From: Rhizophagus irregularis
Lineage: Eukaryota; Glomeromycota; Glomeromycetes; Glomerales; Glomeraceae
Length of the DNA: 64,000 bases
Reading direction: 5' to 3'
NCBI RefSeq assembly: GCF_026210795.1
Contig: NC_089436.1
Location: forward strand, 1,178,001 to 1,242,000
Below are positions 19,339 to 32,127 of the stretch, piece after piece. The number at the start of each line of letters is the position of its first letter. Within the stretch, counting starts at the first letter, position 1. The position numbers were made by a program, and so were the translations under genes. The notes under the pieces were generated by a model. That model worked only from the letters and a program-made list of their open reading frames with translations. It was not told the origin of the DNA and did no database searches.

Positions 19339-21855
19339 ATGTCTCAACATTCCGGATCCAGAAAGACTTACGGGGAGTGTTCAGATTGTAAAAGGCAGCG
19401 AATTGCGGTTGCATGGTGTAAGAATTGCGATGTTATAAATTTGAAAGAAAATTTTCATAATTGGACTAGTGAAAATACTAAAATTGATGAATTTATAAAA
19501 TATACTCAGTTAAATGCTAAAAGTTGTATGGACTGTCTTGAATGGATTGAATTTGACCATTTTGACTTGATAGAGAATATAAATAAACGAGGAGCCTTCA
19601 GCTCAATTTATTCCGCAGTATGGATGGAAGGTCCAAGGTGGAATTTAGATGAAGAGGCAGAAATATGGACTCGAAGTGGCCCCATCAAGGTTATTTTAAA
19701 ACGATTAAATAATTCTCAGAATATGAGTCAAGAATTTGTGAATCAGGCAAGTATTTAATTTATTCAATAACATATCAGGTACATGTTCTGATCAGGTTTC
19801 GCAAACCAATAAACATGTGATCAAAATGCTCAACAATCAATCCTGAAAAATTTTTAATGTTGGACCAACATCAAAAAATTTTTATACGCGCCTTGAAAAA
19901 GTTTGTTTAATTATATGCGCACTATATGTAAGAATAAAATAATAATAAGCGCAATTACAATTTAATGTGCGTTGCGTCTAGAGTTGGATGCAAATGCCGA
20001 AACTCTTTGCCGAAATCCCAAACTAAATTCTAGATTTCAGCAATGGTTTGAAATTTTGACAATAGTTAGTAATCAAATTGAAATCCCAAATCCCAAAGTT
20101 GCCAAAATCCCAAACTGCTGCTGAAAATCAAAAACTTATGCCAAATTTCAAATTATTACCGAAATTCAACTTTAAAATTTGATTTGGGATTTCGGCAAAG
20201 AGTTTCGGCGCCCAACTCTAAGTTGCGTCTATTTACCGTATTTTGCGGGCCACAGTACCCCCTATGCACAGTACCCGTTTCAGACCCGAATTCTTGACGG
20301 GTAAATGGGTTGACCCATTAAGGTACTAATACAAACCCGGGTTGGCACCTGCTAAGGAAAGTTTGACCCGGTTTCTTATTGGGTTAACCCAGGTTGGTTA
20401 ACAGCAGGTCGATAAACGGTTTGATAAAGGGTTTTAACGGTTGGATAGCGGGTGTTAACGGGTTAATGATGGTTTAATCAGATCAAACGCATCAAAAGTT
20501 CTCCAACCCGTTTAGCTAACCGTTTAAACCGATAACCCGATAATCCGTTAAAAACTGATATCCGATATCATTTATCGGGTTTAAATCGGTTGTATCCGAT
20601 AATTTAAACGGATATCCGTTATAGCCTGTTAATAACGGGTTACGGGTCTGAACACTACGGCCACATGAAATTTTTTTTGGTTTTTTAAAGTACCCGGATA
20701 TTATTTTGCATGGATATTCGATTTTTAACCTTTAAAATTTGTAATATACTCGTGGTATAATACTAGGAACTGTATTGTAAAATAAATTACGCAATATAAA
20801 TTCCTGTACCCATACCCCAGGTACTATGCCCCCCCTTATACGGTATATCACTGATTTATGGCCATATTATGAAAGAAAAAATAGAATTATAAACAAATTT
20901 GATCGTAAAACTAACGAGATAATAATCACGAATTATTAAATTAAATTTTGGGTGGTGATAGAATCGGACCAACAATATTTTGACTCACATGAAATGACTA
21001 TATATATTATTTATTATTAACCATCTTATCTTTTTTTAAAAAAAATAAAATTAATAGTTGTACAGATATTATAAATGCTTGCAAAGTGGAGCACTTGCAG
21101 AATGTTTTGGTGTAACCAAAGATCCAACGGCATGTTACATGTTCGTTATGAGGTATTACAAAAACGGGAATTTATACATGTATCTTGAAGAAACTATGGG
21201 AATTCTTTGTTGGAGAGATATTGTAGATATGTTATGGTCAATATCCGCAGGTCTAAATTTTATTCATGGACATGGTCTTGTTCATGGAAATTTACACGGA
21301 GGAAATATACTAGTCGAGTGTGACGTGAACTCGATTGATACTAAAATCACAGATACCGGATTGCACTTGCCTGCTGATAAATTGATGTCATTTCAACAAA
21401 TTTATGGCGTAATACCTTTCGTTGCTCCGGAGATTTTTAACAAAAATTTGCTAACTAAAGCCTCCGATATTTATAGCTTTGGCATGATCATGTGGATGTT
21501 GTCAGCTGGTGTACGTCCTTATTATGATAGACCTCATGATAAACAACTTATTAAAGAAATCTGTTCGGGTTTAAGACCAAGTATTGTCAATGGGACTCCA
21601 GCTGTTTATTCTAGATTAATGTTTCAGTGCTTAGATGTTAATCCATTAAACAGGCCAGCAGCATCTCAACTTCATGAATGCTTTGGAAATTGGATCTCAG
21701 AAATTTGTGATAGTCCTGATCCATCCGATTTATCTAATCAATTTGATGCTGCCGAAGAAATCAAATTTTCAAATTTAAAAAATTTTGATTTTAACATAGC
21801 ACAATGTCATGAAATGGCTATTTATTGTAGTCGCCCATTATTAGATCATGCTTAA
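19339..21855 (+). CDS. TKL-like pseudokinase, copy 2 (HGN variant, GC-AG intron)
   Basis: Exons 19339-19746 and 21058-21855 give 401 residues. The donor is CAG|GCAAGT, a textbook GC-AG site, and the acceptor is TTAATAG. C14/C17 and C27/C30 form the N-terminal zinc-type motif. The kinase part keeps GAFSSIY, the lysine in VILKRL, DTG and APE, but the HRD motif is HGN (residues 212-214), so Asn rather than His stands at the catalytic Asp position. It is the most divergent of copies 1-3 (for example HLPADKL after DTG, and a TITYCSRPLLDHA-like tail). The 1311-nt intron holds two transposon-like elements. Likely a signalling pseudokinase; partner unknown. Confidence 0.9.
19979..20222. mobile_element. 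TIR element in intron of kinase copy 2, 8-bp TSD
   Basis: Inverted ends TAGAGTTGG...GCCGAAACTC, then TTTGCCGAAATCCCAAA, match the complement at 20181-20220. GTTGCGTC lies directly on both sides (19971-19978 and 20223-20230), an 8-bp target-site duplication as in hAT-type elements. The interior repeats CCCAAA and CCGAAA words. Decayed pieces of the same family are near 56930-57000 and 60490-60590. Confidence 0.7.
20234..20845. mobile_element. TIR element with GGGTTAACC-rich core in same intron
   Basis: Ends TACCGTATTTTGCGG (20234) and TTATACGGTA (20845) belong to the same end type as 8034-8155. The core (about 20290-20650) is unusually GC-rich and made of overlapping GGGTTAACGG, GATAACCCG and GTTTAAACGG words on both strands. 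No open frame. It accounts for nearly half of the intron. Confidence 0.65.
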
Positions 21856-22599
21856 AATCGCATTTTTTACTTTTTTATTTTCGATTCTAATTAATTTATA
21901 AATCCTTTTTTATCATTATTTATTCGCTTTATCGTAAACACAAACATCACAAACTCAAACTTAATATTAGAAATATTTCTTAGACTTTTTAAAATTTCAT
22001 TCACAAATTAATTAAGCTTTCATTTCGTTTAAATTAACATGATTATATCGCAAACACAAATTATTATTTTCTTATTTTCTTTTTTCTTTTTTTTCGGTTT
22101 TTTTTTCGAGATTTTATAAAAAAACATCGTTCTAATAAGTTAAGAAGCTATGATGGTAAGTTTTTAAAATTTTTATCTAACATAGAATGATTATGAAATC
22201 TTGAAAATCATCTCAATTAACAATAAGATTGTCCTAATTTAATCGCTGTTTATCCCTATTTAATTTTAAATTTCAATAAACTTATATATTTAGTTTATTT
22301 ATTAACTTAAACCCCCTTAATACCTTTCAAACTTATCGGAAAATATGGACAAGTTAAAATGTCCTACTAATTATATCAACTATGTTAAATCGACTGAAAG
22401 GAATAGCTACTAGACGTTGGAATCTTCAAGTAAAAATTATTATTCTTACTGAAATAAATTCTAAAATAAGATAGATTTTTATAAATGTAATTATTTTAAA
22501 TTCTTTTTATTCGTATTAGTTATAACATTACGAAACTGTACTGGACAGAAAAGCCAATCTCATCTATTACTATCAATTTCTAACGCAACATTACAATTA
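21856..22599. other. 3' flank of kinase copy 2
   Basis: AT-rich. The first 150 bp after the stop resemble the 3' flank of copy 1 (TTATTTATTCG, CACAAAC..CACAAACT), so the duplication reached beyond the coding region. No further gene. Confidence 0.45.
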
Positions 22600-22806
22600 A
22601 ATTTATTTAGATTTTGATAATTCTTTCATACTAATGAAATTACTAGTGCTGGCAGCACTTTCTCATCGATATTTTTGTTCATGTCTAATATCAAAATCAA
22701 TTCATTCAGGATAATTCTTATTTCGTTAGCATTAATTGAGCATGTCTTATGAATTCATCAATTTTAGTATTTTCACTAGTCCAACTACGAAAATTTTCTT
22801 TCAAAC
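22600..22806 (-). pseudogene. kinase-family exon 1 relic
   Basis: The minus strand at 22806-22720 still reads LKENFRSWTSENTKIDEFIR, the family-specific block after the zinc motif. It then loses frame, though IDFD..K.I-type remnants continue to about 22640. The zinc motif itself and exon 2 are not found. A dead copy. Confidence 0.75.
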
Positions 22807-24201
22807 ATACAGTCCGAACATCTATTTATATAATTAATTTCTGAAGTGTTCCAATAAATGATTAATTTGTAATTCCGGTAAATTTCACAAAATTTTATTT
22901 TTCGATCTTATTATGTAAAAGCTTGGAACGGATCGACTTAAACAAACACTTAAGTACTGTAACACCTAAGCCCGTGATAAATCACGTTGCCACCTTAGAT
23001 ATTAACAAAATAACTCTTTATTAAAAATATAAATTAATACAATAATATGCTTGGTTTAATAACGTTAAATAATAAATCAAATAATTATATCAAAATTCAT
23101 AGCTTCTAAATTTATTACTCTAAAAGTGTAACTCGTTTTTGGAGAAGTCACATTATTGTCCCTATTTATATTTGTTTATGTTTCACCAAATTGTTAATTT
23201 AATTTTATGGATTTTAACCTCGAAAGTTTCCATGAAGATTATCTTCGCAAATCTGACCTTTTCATTAGATTATCTTTATAAATTTTAAGATCCATGAATT
23301 CTTAATCCTTAATTATTTTCATCCATAATGATCATTCTCTACTACCTTAATTATGATTTGTAATGATTTTTAATTTCAACGTAATGATCTACAAATTAAT
23401 CATCTGATATTCTGATTCACCTGACCTAAAGATCTCCAATTGTCCTTAAATCACCTGATTCATAGTTTAACGTCACTTCGGACATTAAATTATCCTCAAA
23501 ATTAATAACCAATAGTTTAACGTCATTTCGGACCAATTAAAAATAAAACTAAAAATAAATTAAAATTTTATATACTAAGATTAAATATAATACTGCGCCC
23601 CACAATTAATAAATTTACTAGGTATACTACGGCATTACAGTACTAAAACCACATCAAAAATTTTTTCGATAGACAAATTCCAATATAACGATATTGCGAA
23701 AAATATCGGTTTAATACATCAAAACCTTGTCGGACCTTTTCCTGAATGGCATTTTCCAAATATACTGAAGTCACCCAAACACTTAAGTAAAACAAATCAC
23801 GATAGGATTCACGAGAATATAGTGCTGGCCAGAATTACAAATAGATTGGCTAGCGTGATGTCACGTGACATAGATCCACAATTTAAAATATTGAAAAATA
23901 TCGTCATGTCGAAATTTACATTTCTCTCCTATAGTGGAAAGTAAAATTTTACCGTTATATAAAGTTTTTAACATACAGTATATCAGTATATGTAAATCTA
24001 AATCATTTTTACATATTGGTCCATAAAAATTATCACGATAAATTCAAAATAGAATTGACTGATTTGACTCCAATCCTTATATGCGAGTTTAACTTCAACT
24101 CGTGTTCACACTTTATTAATTTCCGGTTGTACATAAATCGTGCAGTTGACCAGTTTATATAAAATTCTGCACATAATTGGAGACTACGAATTAATCTACA
24201 T
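22807..24201. other. intergenic with dispersed repeat pieces
   Basis: No gene. 23240-23620 has several TTTAACGTCA(C/T)TTCGGAC words. 23650-23960 contains CGATATTGCGAAAAATATCGG and CTATAGTGGAAAGTAAAATT, related to repeats at 27289-27395 and 59170-59262. Confidence 0.4.
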
Positions 24202-24560
24202 GTTTACTTACTTGATCTATAAATTCTTGACTTATATTATGAGAATTATCCAAACTTTTTAGAATAACCTTAATTGGACCAGTACGAGCCCATACTTCGA
24301 CTTCTTCATCCAAATTCCACCTTGGACCTTCGATCATTCGAGGTAGTCCATACTTTCCTTAGCGTTTAATTGAGTAAATCTGATAAATTCATCTATTTTA
24401 GAATTTCCACTAGTCCCAATTTGGAAAGCATGTTTTCAGGTTCACGATATCACATTTTTCACACCATATCGTCGCCGTTCGTTGTCGCTTACATAAGCAT
24501 GTACCATAAGTTTCTCTTGATCCAAAGCGTTTCAATAAAACAGAAGTTTCTAATGAAAGA
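24202..24560 (-). pseudogene. kinase-family exon 1 pseudogene with internal deletion
   Basis: On the minus strand, remnants of the CxxC module (RRTIWCEKCDIV) are followed by a damaged linker, WTSGNSKIDEFIRFTQLNAK and ESMDYLE. The segment that should encode the glycine loop is deleted, and the frame shifts into the WNLDEEVEVWARTGPIKVIL region. The donor CAA|GTAAGT is still intact at its end, showing it belonged to the GT-AG subgroup. No exon 2 is visible downstream on the minus strand. Confidence 0.85.
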
Positions 24561-25317
24561 GTCATTTCTTAACTCGATCGTAATCCGCTCTATGTATTGA
24601 TTGTAAGAGTGATGTGAGTGCTATTTAATTGATGTTTTAACGCTTTTTTTCTGAAACTGAAGTGCCTTGCACTTTTATTTTTTAAAAAAGATCGAGTTTA
24701 AATAAATTATTTCTCGGTATCTAAATTCTAAACAATAATCAACAAATTGTTGTATTGTAGCTTTTTTTTTATTATCCTGATGCAATTGCTTAACTTTAGA
24801 AGACAAATAAACTAATTGGGAACTATAATAATATAAATGGCTAATATTGAACGAATTGAATTACATTTTTAGCAAGAACATTCTTATCTAGAGTAAATAA
24901 TTTGACTTATTACTAATAACCAGCTTATTACGATATAGTATATTATCAAGTAAGTATATATATACTTAATTGCTTTGCCCAATATTGCACTTGATTAAAA
25001 TCTTTTTCCTTTTTATGTTATGTAGAACAAATAAATAAAGAGAATCCAGCATTCCAGCTAATACACAAATAAACATAAACAAAATATTTAAGACGGATAT
25101 CCGAATTTTAAGTTAACCCAATAAACGGATAAGAAATCATTAGTATTAAACACTTGGTTTTAATAATACTTATATAATATAATAAGTCATGTACGATATA
25201 CTAACGTATAATTTTTGGTGATAGTATAATTGTTATACGTTAAAATATTTCTGTTGTTAATTTTAATAAAATTAAATGATCGGTAGGTAATCTGACCCAA
25301 GGTAGCTTATTTATCCA

Positions 25318-25590
25318 TTGACCGATATAGTCCCACATCCAATAAGTGTGTTATCGTTCCGACGTTTTGATCATGCATTAATTAATAACATGATCATAAA
25401 TAAGTTTTATTTAAACTTTCTATAAATTTCATTTTTATGCTATTTTTAATCCACTTCATAAGCTTTATTTAAACTTTTCCCACAAAATATTCATTTACAC
25501 CATATCTTTTTACTCCGCTTTATTATTATATCAATCATGTCTTATTGCTATGCCTAATAAAAATATCGGTCTATGTGGGCTGAACGATAA
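25318..25590. mobile_element. dispersed repeat GACCGATATAG..., copy A
   Basis: About 270 bp that recurs at 60070-60310 in the same orientation, sharing CCGATATAG, CCCACATCCAATAA, GTTTTGATCATG, TTTTTATGCTATTT, TAATCCACTT and CTATTGCTATGCCTAATAAA-like blocks. The ends GACCGATAT and ATATCGGTC are inverted, so it is probably a small TIR element. Confidence 0.7.
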
Positions 25591-25805
25591 CTATTTATTA
25601 TCCTCATAAGTTCATGCAGATTTTACATAATTGTTATTCAGGTCCGTTATCTCATATTACTATGTATTACCATAATGATAAACTCCCGTTGCTATCCAAT
25701 AATTTTATTATAAAAATTGCCCTGTCAAACCGATAATATATAAATATTATTATATTAATACATTTTATATTTATCCATGTTTGATATTGAAAAAATGAGT
25801 GATAT

Positions 25806-25918
25806 ATTACTAACTCTGTAAAAAATTTTATCCGTAATATCTGTAAAAACTCCGACATTTACGGAATTAGCACGGAATAAAGAAAAAAAATACGGAATAA
25901 ATGTTTTTTTTATAGGGT
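25806..25918. mobile_element. short CCCTATAAAA-family element
   Basis: It starts AAAAATTTTATCCGTAAT, then CTGTAAAAACTCCG, has TTACGGAATTAGCACGGAAT inside, and ends TTTTTATAGGGT. These are the ends of the family at 27542-28064 and 4824-4986, here about 110 bp long. Confidence 0.6.
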
Positions 25919-27288
25919 ATATATTAAAAGGTTTGAATTTTTAATAATATTTATGCTATACTGCACATGATAGGTAACTTATATCTAAATCAAATGAGTA
26001 AATGACTAAGTAATCAGACGTAAAATTAATTTAAAAAAAAATGATTAAGGAAATTTCCAAATATATTGCTTATTAAAATGAAGACCTTAAAGGTTATTCA
26101 TTTGCATGTTGTTGTGTTACCAATGGATCAATAATCATAGGGTACCTGACGTAAACAATTAGTTTCAAATTTCTAATTGGTCTTCAGAATTAATTCTGTA
26201 GATTATTAATTTTTCAAAGGTACAAATAGAAAACAAATACCCACGCAAAAAGATATACTGTATATAGAACATACAGTATATTGAATCAAAACAATATTGC
26301 TTAAATACAATATATAGAAACTATGATATCAAACATTCTGTTTACTATTTTTATTAAATGAATTATTAATGTGGGGAGATAAACATTTTATGAGTAAAAA
26401 TCTACCGGATTTGACTTTAGCCTAATAGTTATAAACAGTACATTACTTTCTTTTTATATTTTTTAAAAAATTGAATCGGCTTTTAAAATACACAATTATA
26501 AAAAATAAAAAAAAATTCAAATATAATCTTAAAAGAATCTTGAGAATAATACGTAATAGAGCAATCAATACACAATAGTACTTTGGGTATTTTACTAATT
26601 TACCTCTACAAAATACTCGTCAGTGCCTTACTAATCATTTGTCATAAGATGTTATAAAATTGGTTTAATGCACGCTTGGCTGCATGGTGCACATTGACAT
26701 CAAAACAAAATTATCGACAATGTGTAATTTTTTCAATATAGAATCGAACGACGAATAAAAATTAAACATACCAGCATAAATAAAATAAAAAAAGAATTGA
26801 ATCCTGTGATCTTTAATCATGATTTTTTTAAAACATATAGTTTATATTAACGCAAATAAAAAAATAATTACTAGACAATAACAAAACAAAATTTTTTTAT
26901 TATTTTATATAATAAAATTTACTCTAATATGTCAATTTTTTTAAAGAAATATGTAATAAGTTTTTTCAAACCTCGATATACCGATATATACTAGAAAACG
27001 GGAACCGTTGAAGTGCCGTTTCTGATTCGTGAAGTCCATTTATTTAGAAATGTATCAATAGCGTAACTTTTGTAAAATATGCAGGACAAACAGATATCGC
27101 ATATGACTGCATGAGTTGATATTTTATTTAACAATGCATCAATAACGTAACTTTTGCATCACCTTTCAATAAAAAGATTTATTACATATTATTTCCGTAA
27201 ATGTATCATATTCACGGAGTTTTGCTTTACAGCGGTAATAATATATAATTCTTCGTTACACTTACTAGGACTAATTAAAAACTCGACA

Positions 27289-27395
27289 TAACGATAAAAT
27301 TTTGTTTTCACTACTATATGAGAGAACATATCGGTATAATTCGTATTTTTTCAATGATTTTCATATTCCCAACATATCGTTACATCATAATTTGA
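27289..27395. repeat. AACGATAAAATTTTG dispersed repeat, copy A
   Basis: AACGATAAAATTTTGTTTTC, CACTA, ATATCGGTATAATT and CAACATATCGT occur in order. The same series is found reverse-complemented at 59170-59262 and partly near 23930-23960. Probably a non-autonomous pogo-like element. Confidence 0.55.
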
Positions 27396-27541
27396 CTGTA
27401 CTTACTTTATCACTTACAAATAGGTTAATTGTAGAGTAATTTTTATTACGGAAACTTCATTGTGATTGCTATTTCTTCCATGTGGTTTTATTATGATTTA
27501 TTGTATTTTTTTTTTATAAAAAAGGCGTGATTTATACTACA

Positions 27542-28064
27542 ACCCTATAAAAAATTTTATCCGTTATTCCTGTAAAAACTCCGTAAAAATGAGCCTTTCA
27601 CGGATCCATTCACGCAAAATGTAAATAATTCGACAAATTCCGGGGGTATAAGGCTATTAATTCCGGAAATATGAGCCTTTTACGGAAAAAAGACGGAATA
27701 TAAAAAACGGATCGACTTTTTTTACAAGGCAAAGGATATATAGTATAATACCGAGTTTTTATTATTAAAACATATAAATGAGCAGATGCCAAGAAATTTA
27801 AAAAAGGATCGACACGGAACATTGTAATACCGGGACAAGCCATTTCGATCGGGTATTAACCGATATCTCCGTATCTAAAAATATTAGATATAAATAAAAA
27901 AAACTTATAAATTGGGCGAGTTTTTCATTTTAAGAATTGCGGCCCCTGTAAAAAAGTCAATCCGCTTTTATATTCCATCTTATTTACATTTTCCGTGAAT
28001 AGATCCGTGAAAAGCTAAGTTTTACGGAGTTTTTACAGAAATAACGGATAAAATTTTTAAAGGG
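27542..28064. mobile_element. 523-bp TIR element ending 12 bp from kinase copy 3 ATG
   Basis: The left end CCCTATAAAAAATTTTATCC and the right end (complement) CCCTTTAAAAATTTTATCCG both continue into GTTATT-CTGTAAAAACTCC. The inner sequence repeats GGATCCATTCACG/GTGAATAGATCCGTG and TTCCGGAA words. The right end lies immediately before AAACGCTTCAAGATG, the start context of kinase copy 3. No open frame of note. Confidence 0.75.
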
Positions 28065-28076
28065 AAACGCTTCAAG

Positions 28077-29724
28077 ATGTCTCAACACGCTGGATCCAGA
28101 AAAAATTTTGGTAAGTGTTTTGATTGTGAACGGCAACGAACAGCGATAGCGTGGTGTGAGAATTGCGATATTGCATTTTTCAAAGATAATTTTCGTAATT
28201 GGACTAGTGGAAATTCTAAAATAGACGAACTTATTAAATATACTCAGTTAAGCGCTAAAGAGAATATGGATTATCTTGAGTGGATTGATTTTGATCAATT
28301 CGACTTGATCGAAAATATTAATAAACGAGGCGCTTTCAGTTCGATTTATTCAGCAGTATGGATGGAAGGCCCAAGATGGAATCTTGATGAAGAAACCGAA
28401 ATATGGTCTCGTACTGGTCCAATTAAGGTGATTCTAAAACGATTAGATAATTCTCAGAACATAGATCGAGAATTTGTAAATCAGGCAAGTAAACATAGAT
28501 ATATTAAATCGATCAGGCAATTCGTGTATAAGTAAAAAAAAATAAAAAATCATAATTTAAAATTATACAATAATACGTTTTGATAAATGTTACAAAATTT
28601 CCGAAAACACAGACATGTTATCAGTTTTATTAATGTCTCCGGTTAATATTATAATTTTTCTATGAGAATTATTTTATAAAATTTTTCATCGCTCTGGCCA
28701 AGTTTTTAAATTAACGCAAATGGATCATTAATAATTTGACCAGGATTACACGATCACATTAAATGACTATAGTTTGCCATTTGATTTTAAAATGACACAT
28801 GAACAACTTGAATAATAAATTATTAAATTTAAAATTCCAATTCGCATTAGAATGACTACATATTATAACTGAAAGGTATTGATATTAATTTTTTTTCTTT
28901 TTTTCTTTCTTAAAATTAATCTAATCAAGTTATATAGATATAATAAGTGCTTGCAAAGTGGAGCACTTGCAGATTGTTTTGGTATAACTAAAGACCCAAC
29001 ATCATGCTACATGTTCGTTATGAGATATTATAAAAATGGGAATTTATACTCGTACCTTGAAGAAACTAGGGGGATTCTTTGCTGGAGAGATATTGTAGAT
29101 ATGTTATGGTCAATATCCACGGGTCTAAATTTTATTCACAAACACGATCGCGTCCATGGACATTTACATGGAGGAAATGTATTAGTTGAAAATGAAACGG
29201 GCTCAATCGACACTAAAATTACGGACACTGGATTACACGGGCTTGTTGATAAACAAATATCATCACAACAAATATATGGCGTAATACCTTTTGTTGCTCC
29301 AGAGATCTTTGATGGAAATACGCCAACTAAAGAATCTGATATCTATAGTTTTGGTATGGTCATGTGGATGTTATCAGCTGGTGTACGTCCTTATTATGAT
29401 AGACCTCATAATAAACAACTAATTCAGGAAATCTGTTTAGGATTAAGACCAAGCATCGTAAATGGAACTCCACCTGTTTTCTCCAGTTTAATGTTACAAT
29501 GTTTAGATACGAATCCATCAAATAGACCAACAGTATCTCAACTTTACGAATGTCTTGGAAATTGGGTCATAGCAATCTGTGACGATCCCAATCAATCCGA
29601 TTTATCAGATCAATTTGACTCTGCTGAAGAGATTAAATTCTCAAATTTAGAAAAGTCTAATTTCAATACTTTCGCAATTCACGAAGAAGCTTTTTATTTC
29701 AGTCGTCCGTTATTAGATGTTTAA
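28077..29724 (+). CDS. TKL-like pseudokinase, copy 3 (GC-AG intron)
   Basis: Exons 28077-28484 and 28930-29724 give 400 residues, the same length as copy 1. The donor is CAG|GCAAGT and the acceptor AATCAAG; the intron is 445 nt. The zinc-type motif (C14/C17, C27/C30), GAFSSIY, lysine of VILKRL, HGH in place of HRD (212-214), N219, DTG and APE are all present, and the frame is open throughout. Close to copy 1, and the 3' flanks also match. The upstream side is different: the TIR element at 27542-28064 ends 12 bp before the ATG, so the ancestral promoter has been replaced or displaced. Whether it is expressed is therefore uncertain. Confidence 0.9.
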
Positions 29725-31310
29725 AGAATGGCGCTTCTTTATTTTTTTTTTTTAATTCTCGTACGTTAAATATATTTTTTCGATTTCTTTAGTTTTTAAT
29801 AATATTTATTATACAGTCAGGACTCGATATAACAAATATACATATAATGAAAAGCGATTTTTAACTTTAAGATTTTATCTTTATTTATGAACAAAATCGT
29901 TATATCAAACTTATAAATTATTATTATGATATAACGATTTTTTTCATCGAACTGGAGGATCGGTAGATTTATTATAGATTTCAATTAGAAAGAGATTATC
30001 ATTATTATTTATTCGTTTTTCCAAAATCACAAACATGGCAAACTCATTAACATTTAATATTTATATATTTAAGATTTTTTTTCATAAATTAATTAAGCTC
30101 ATCCCTATTTTGGTTAAAATAAGCAAATATTATAATTACAAACACAAAATTATTCTTATGATTCTTTTTTTTTCGAGTTTTTATAATAAGTTACTATATA
30201 CATATACAATAAATAGTTCTGTATAATAGTCAAGAATATATGACGGTAAGTTTTTTTTTAAAAAAATAGAATTTTCCTTAATATTTTTTTCAAAATAATT
30301 ACGAAATTTTATTATTCTTTTGAAATATATTTTTAAAATTTTTCATTAATAAGTAACAAATTTATTTGAAAAAGTTGACGAATAAGGCCGTTCCAACTTG
30401 ATTGCTTAACATCTATTTTTTTTAATTCTGATAAATACGATAATTTATCAAAAATCTGGATCAAACAAACAATCAAGTTGAAATGGCCTAAATTATAAGA
30501 AATAGCCGAATAACTTGTTGTTGGTAATTCAAACGCAAAAAATTGATCTTATTTTTGTTTAAAAATTTAAATCTAAATTCTTTTTATTTGATAACTGTGA
30601 CAAAACGAATACGGTTTCTCCATCTATTATGGAACCTAACACAACATCATAAATTAATCTATCTTGATATAGTCAATTGATCATCTTATATTGGCTGGTG
30701 GATGATAATCATGGATCTCTTTTGTTTATGACCATACCACCTAATCATTCCGTACAAGATTTTCCCTTTTTTGTTCTTATGCAGTTTAAGTCTCTTTTGG
30801 TCTAACTGAAGCAGCGATGTACTGGAAGTTGGAAGTGTATTTGGACTTCCAAATCTTCAAAATTCAATAAAATTATTGGAAACCTCCGATAAAAAAAAAA
30901 ATACGTATGTATAAAGTAATACATAATGAATATCGGAAGGATTAATGGAATTAGAAGGAATTGAATGGTTCAATTCCAATAAAAAAGCATTGAAAGCTTC
31001 CAATGTACATCAATAGAGTATTCAACTAAACGATTTATTCGTGTTTCCTCCCTAACGATTTTAATTAATTAATTATACGAATCACGAGTTAAATACCGTA
31101 ACAATGTCAAAAATTATCTGAGTAAGTTCCACATGTTATTTAAAAAAAGGTTCAATATCAGAGCTGTTACGAATAATATTTCATTTTTTTATCTTTTATT
31201 AACGATTCCTTAAATTTTATCATCTATTACCATTTCAGTTGTAAAGAGAATTTTTTATTTATAAACTTAATATGATGAATTACACAAATAAAAAAAAAGC
31301 AAATAATAGG
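29725..31310. other. 3' flank duplicated from copy 1 region
   Basis: Block-by-block match to 3206-4490, interrupted by an insertion at 29814-29963 and several small indels. No gene; short frames here are chance. Confidence 0.55.
29814..29963. mobile_element. pogo-like short insertion, empty site in copy 1
   Basis: It starts CAGTCAGGACTCGATATAAC after TA and ends before TA (29964-29965). An internal ATCGTTATATC/GATATAACGAT pair can fold back. The corresponding flank of copy 1 (about 3250-3285) reads straight through TTTATTATAG...TTTATCATAG without it, so it inserted after the duplication. Confidence 0.6.
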
Positions 31311-31669
31311 CGCTACATTTAAGCACAAAAGAATCTATGAGATGCGATGTAGCTATTTGCTAGCTAACTTGCAATTGTTAGTTAACTGATTGCTTTGAAT
31401 TTGTATCATTTATTTACTCAATATTTACGGAAATTACCGTGCGTACAATCATTAATTAAGGTGCTTAACGTCATTGTGCCACATCACACCTTCATTGTAA
31501 GTTTAGTAAAATTCTCTAGTAAAATAAATTGCTTAATAAGTGCCGATCGCCGATCGCGCTTTGATGTATTTTATAGTTATCTTTTTAATTCTTGAAAAGT
31601 TATGTAGATAGGATCACAAATGTTAATCCAGTATATTGTTTAACATAACAAGATCGAGATGACACTCTT

Positions 31670-31900
31670 TACCGAGTGCTACGGAGATGAGTGGGGTCAA
31701 GGAGATGTGTAGTGTATGGTCTCCTATGTGACAGTTTACACAGGTGATAAATAACGCGACGGGCCAAACACGTGATTAGGAGTGGGCCGAAATGCTGTTA
31801 ATCACCTGTGTATGGTTCACACCCCTTATTTTACACACTGTTACACACTGTTAAATATCACCATACACCACACAGTGGTCGACCCTACACCACTGGTATT
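31670..31900. repeat. nested inverted repeats ACACAGGTGAT / GTGTATGGT
   Basis: TACACAGGTGAT (31737-31748) pairs with ATCACCTGTGTA (31801-31812), and AGTGTATGG (left) with CCATACACCAC (right). ACACTGTTACACACTGTTA is a short tandem. Related words occur at 1270-1415 in the intron of copy 1. Confidence 0.5.
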
Positions 31901-32127
31901 CGTCTTACCGTGATTTACCGGGGAGGAATTTAACAAAAAAAAAATAGCCAGAATTATTGTTAATTTTGGCGCGAATTAAATGTTTAATTTAATACTTAAA
32001 AAATTATGGCCTAATTAGGAAATTTCTTCTAATTTTAACCTACATTATATATTGAAAAAACCCTTCAAAAATTGAAAAAGTGGGGGGAGGGTTATGTTAA
32101 ACAAAGTATTGGATTTGAGCAGCCTTA

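Larger units (their letters stand above)
24561..27541. other. large AT-rich intergenic region
   Basis: No gene supported. It contains two identifiable repeats (25318-25590 and 25806-25918), a repeated ATACAGTATAT word near 26260-26280, and a CGATA-type repeat at 27289-27395. The rest shows nothing I can interpret. Confidence 0.45.

Noticed and set aside
27610-27843. 77-codon minus-strand frame
   Set aside because: It lies inside the TIR element and has no recognisable product.
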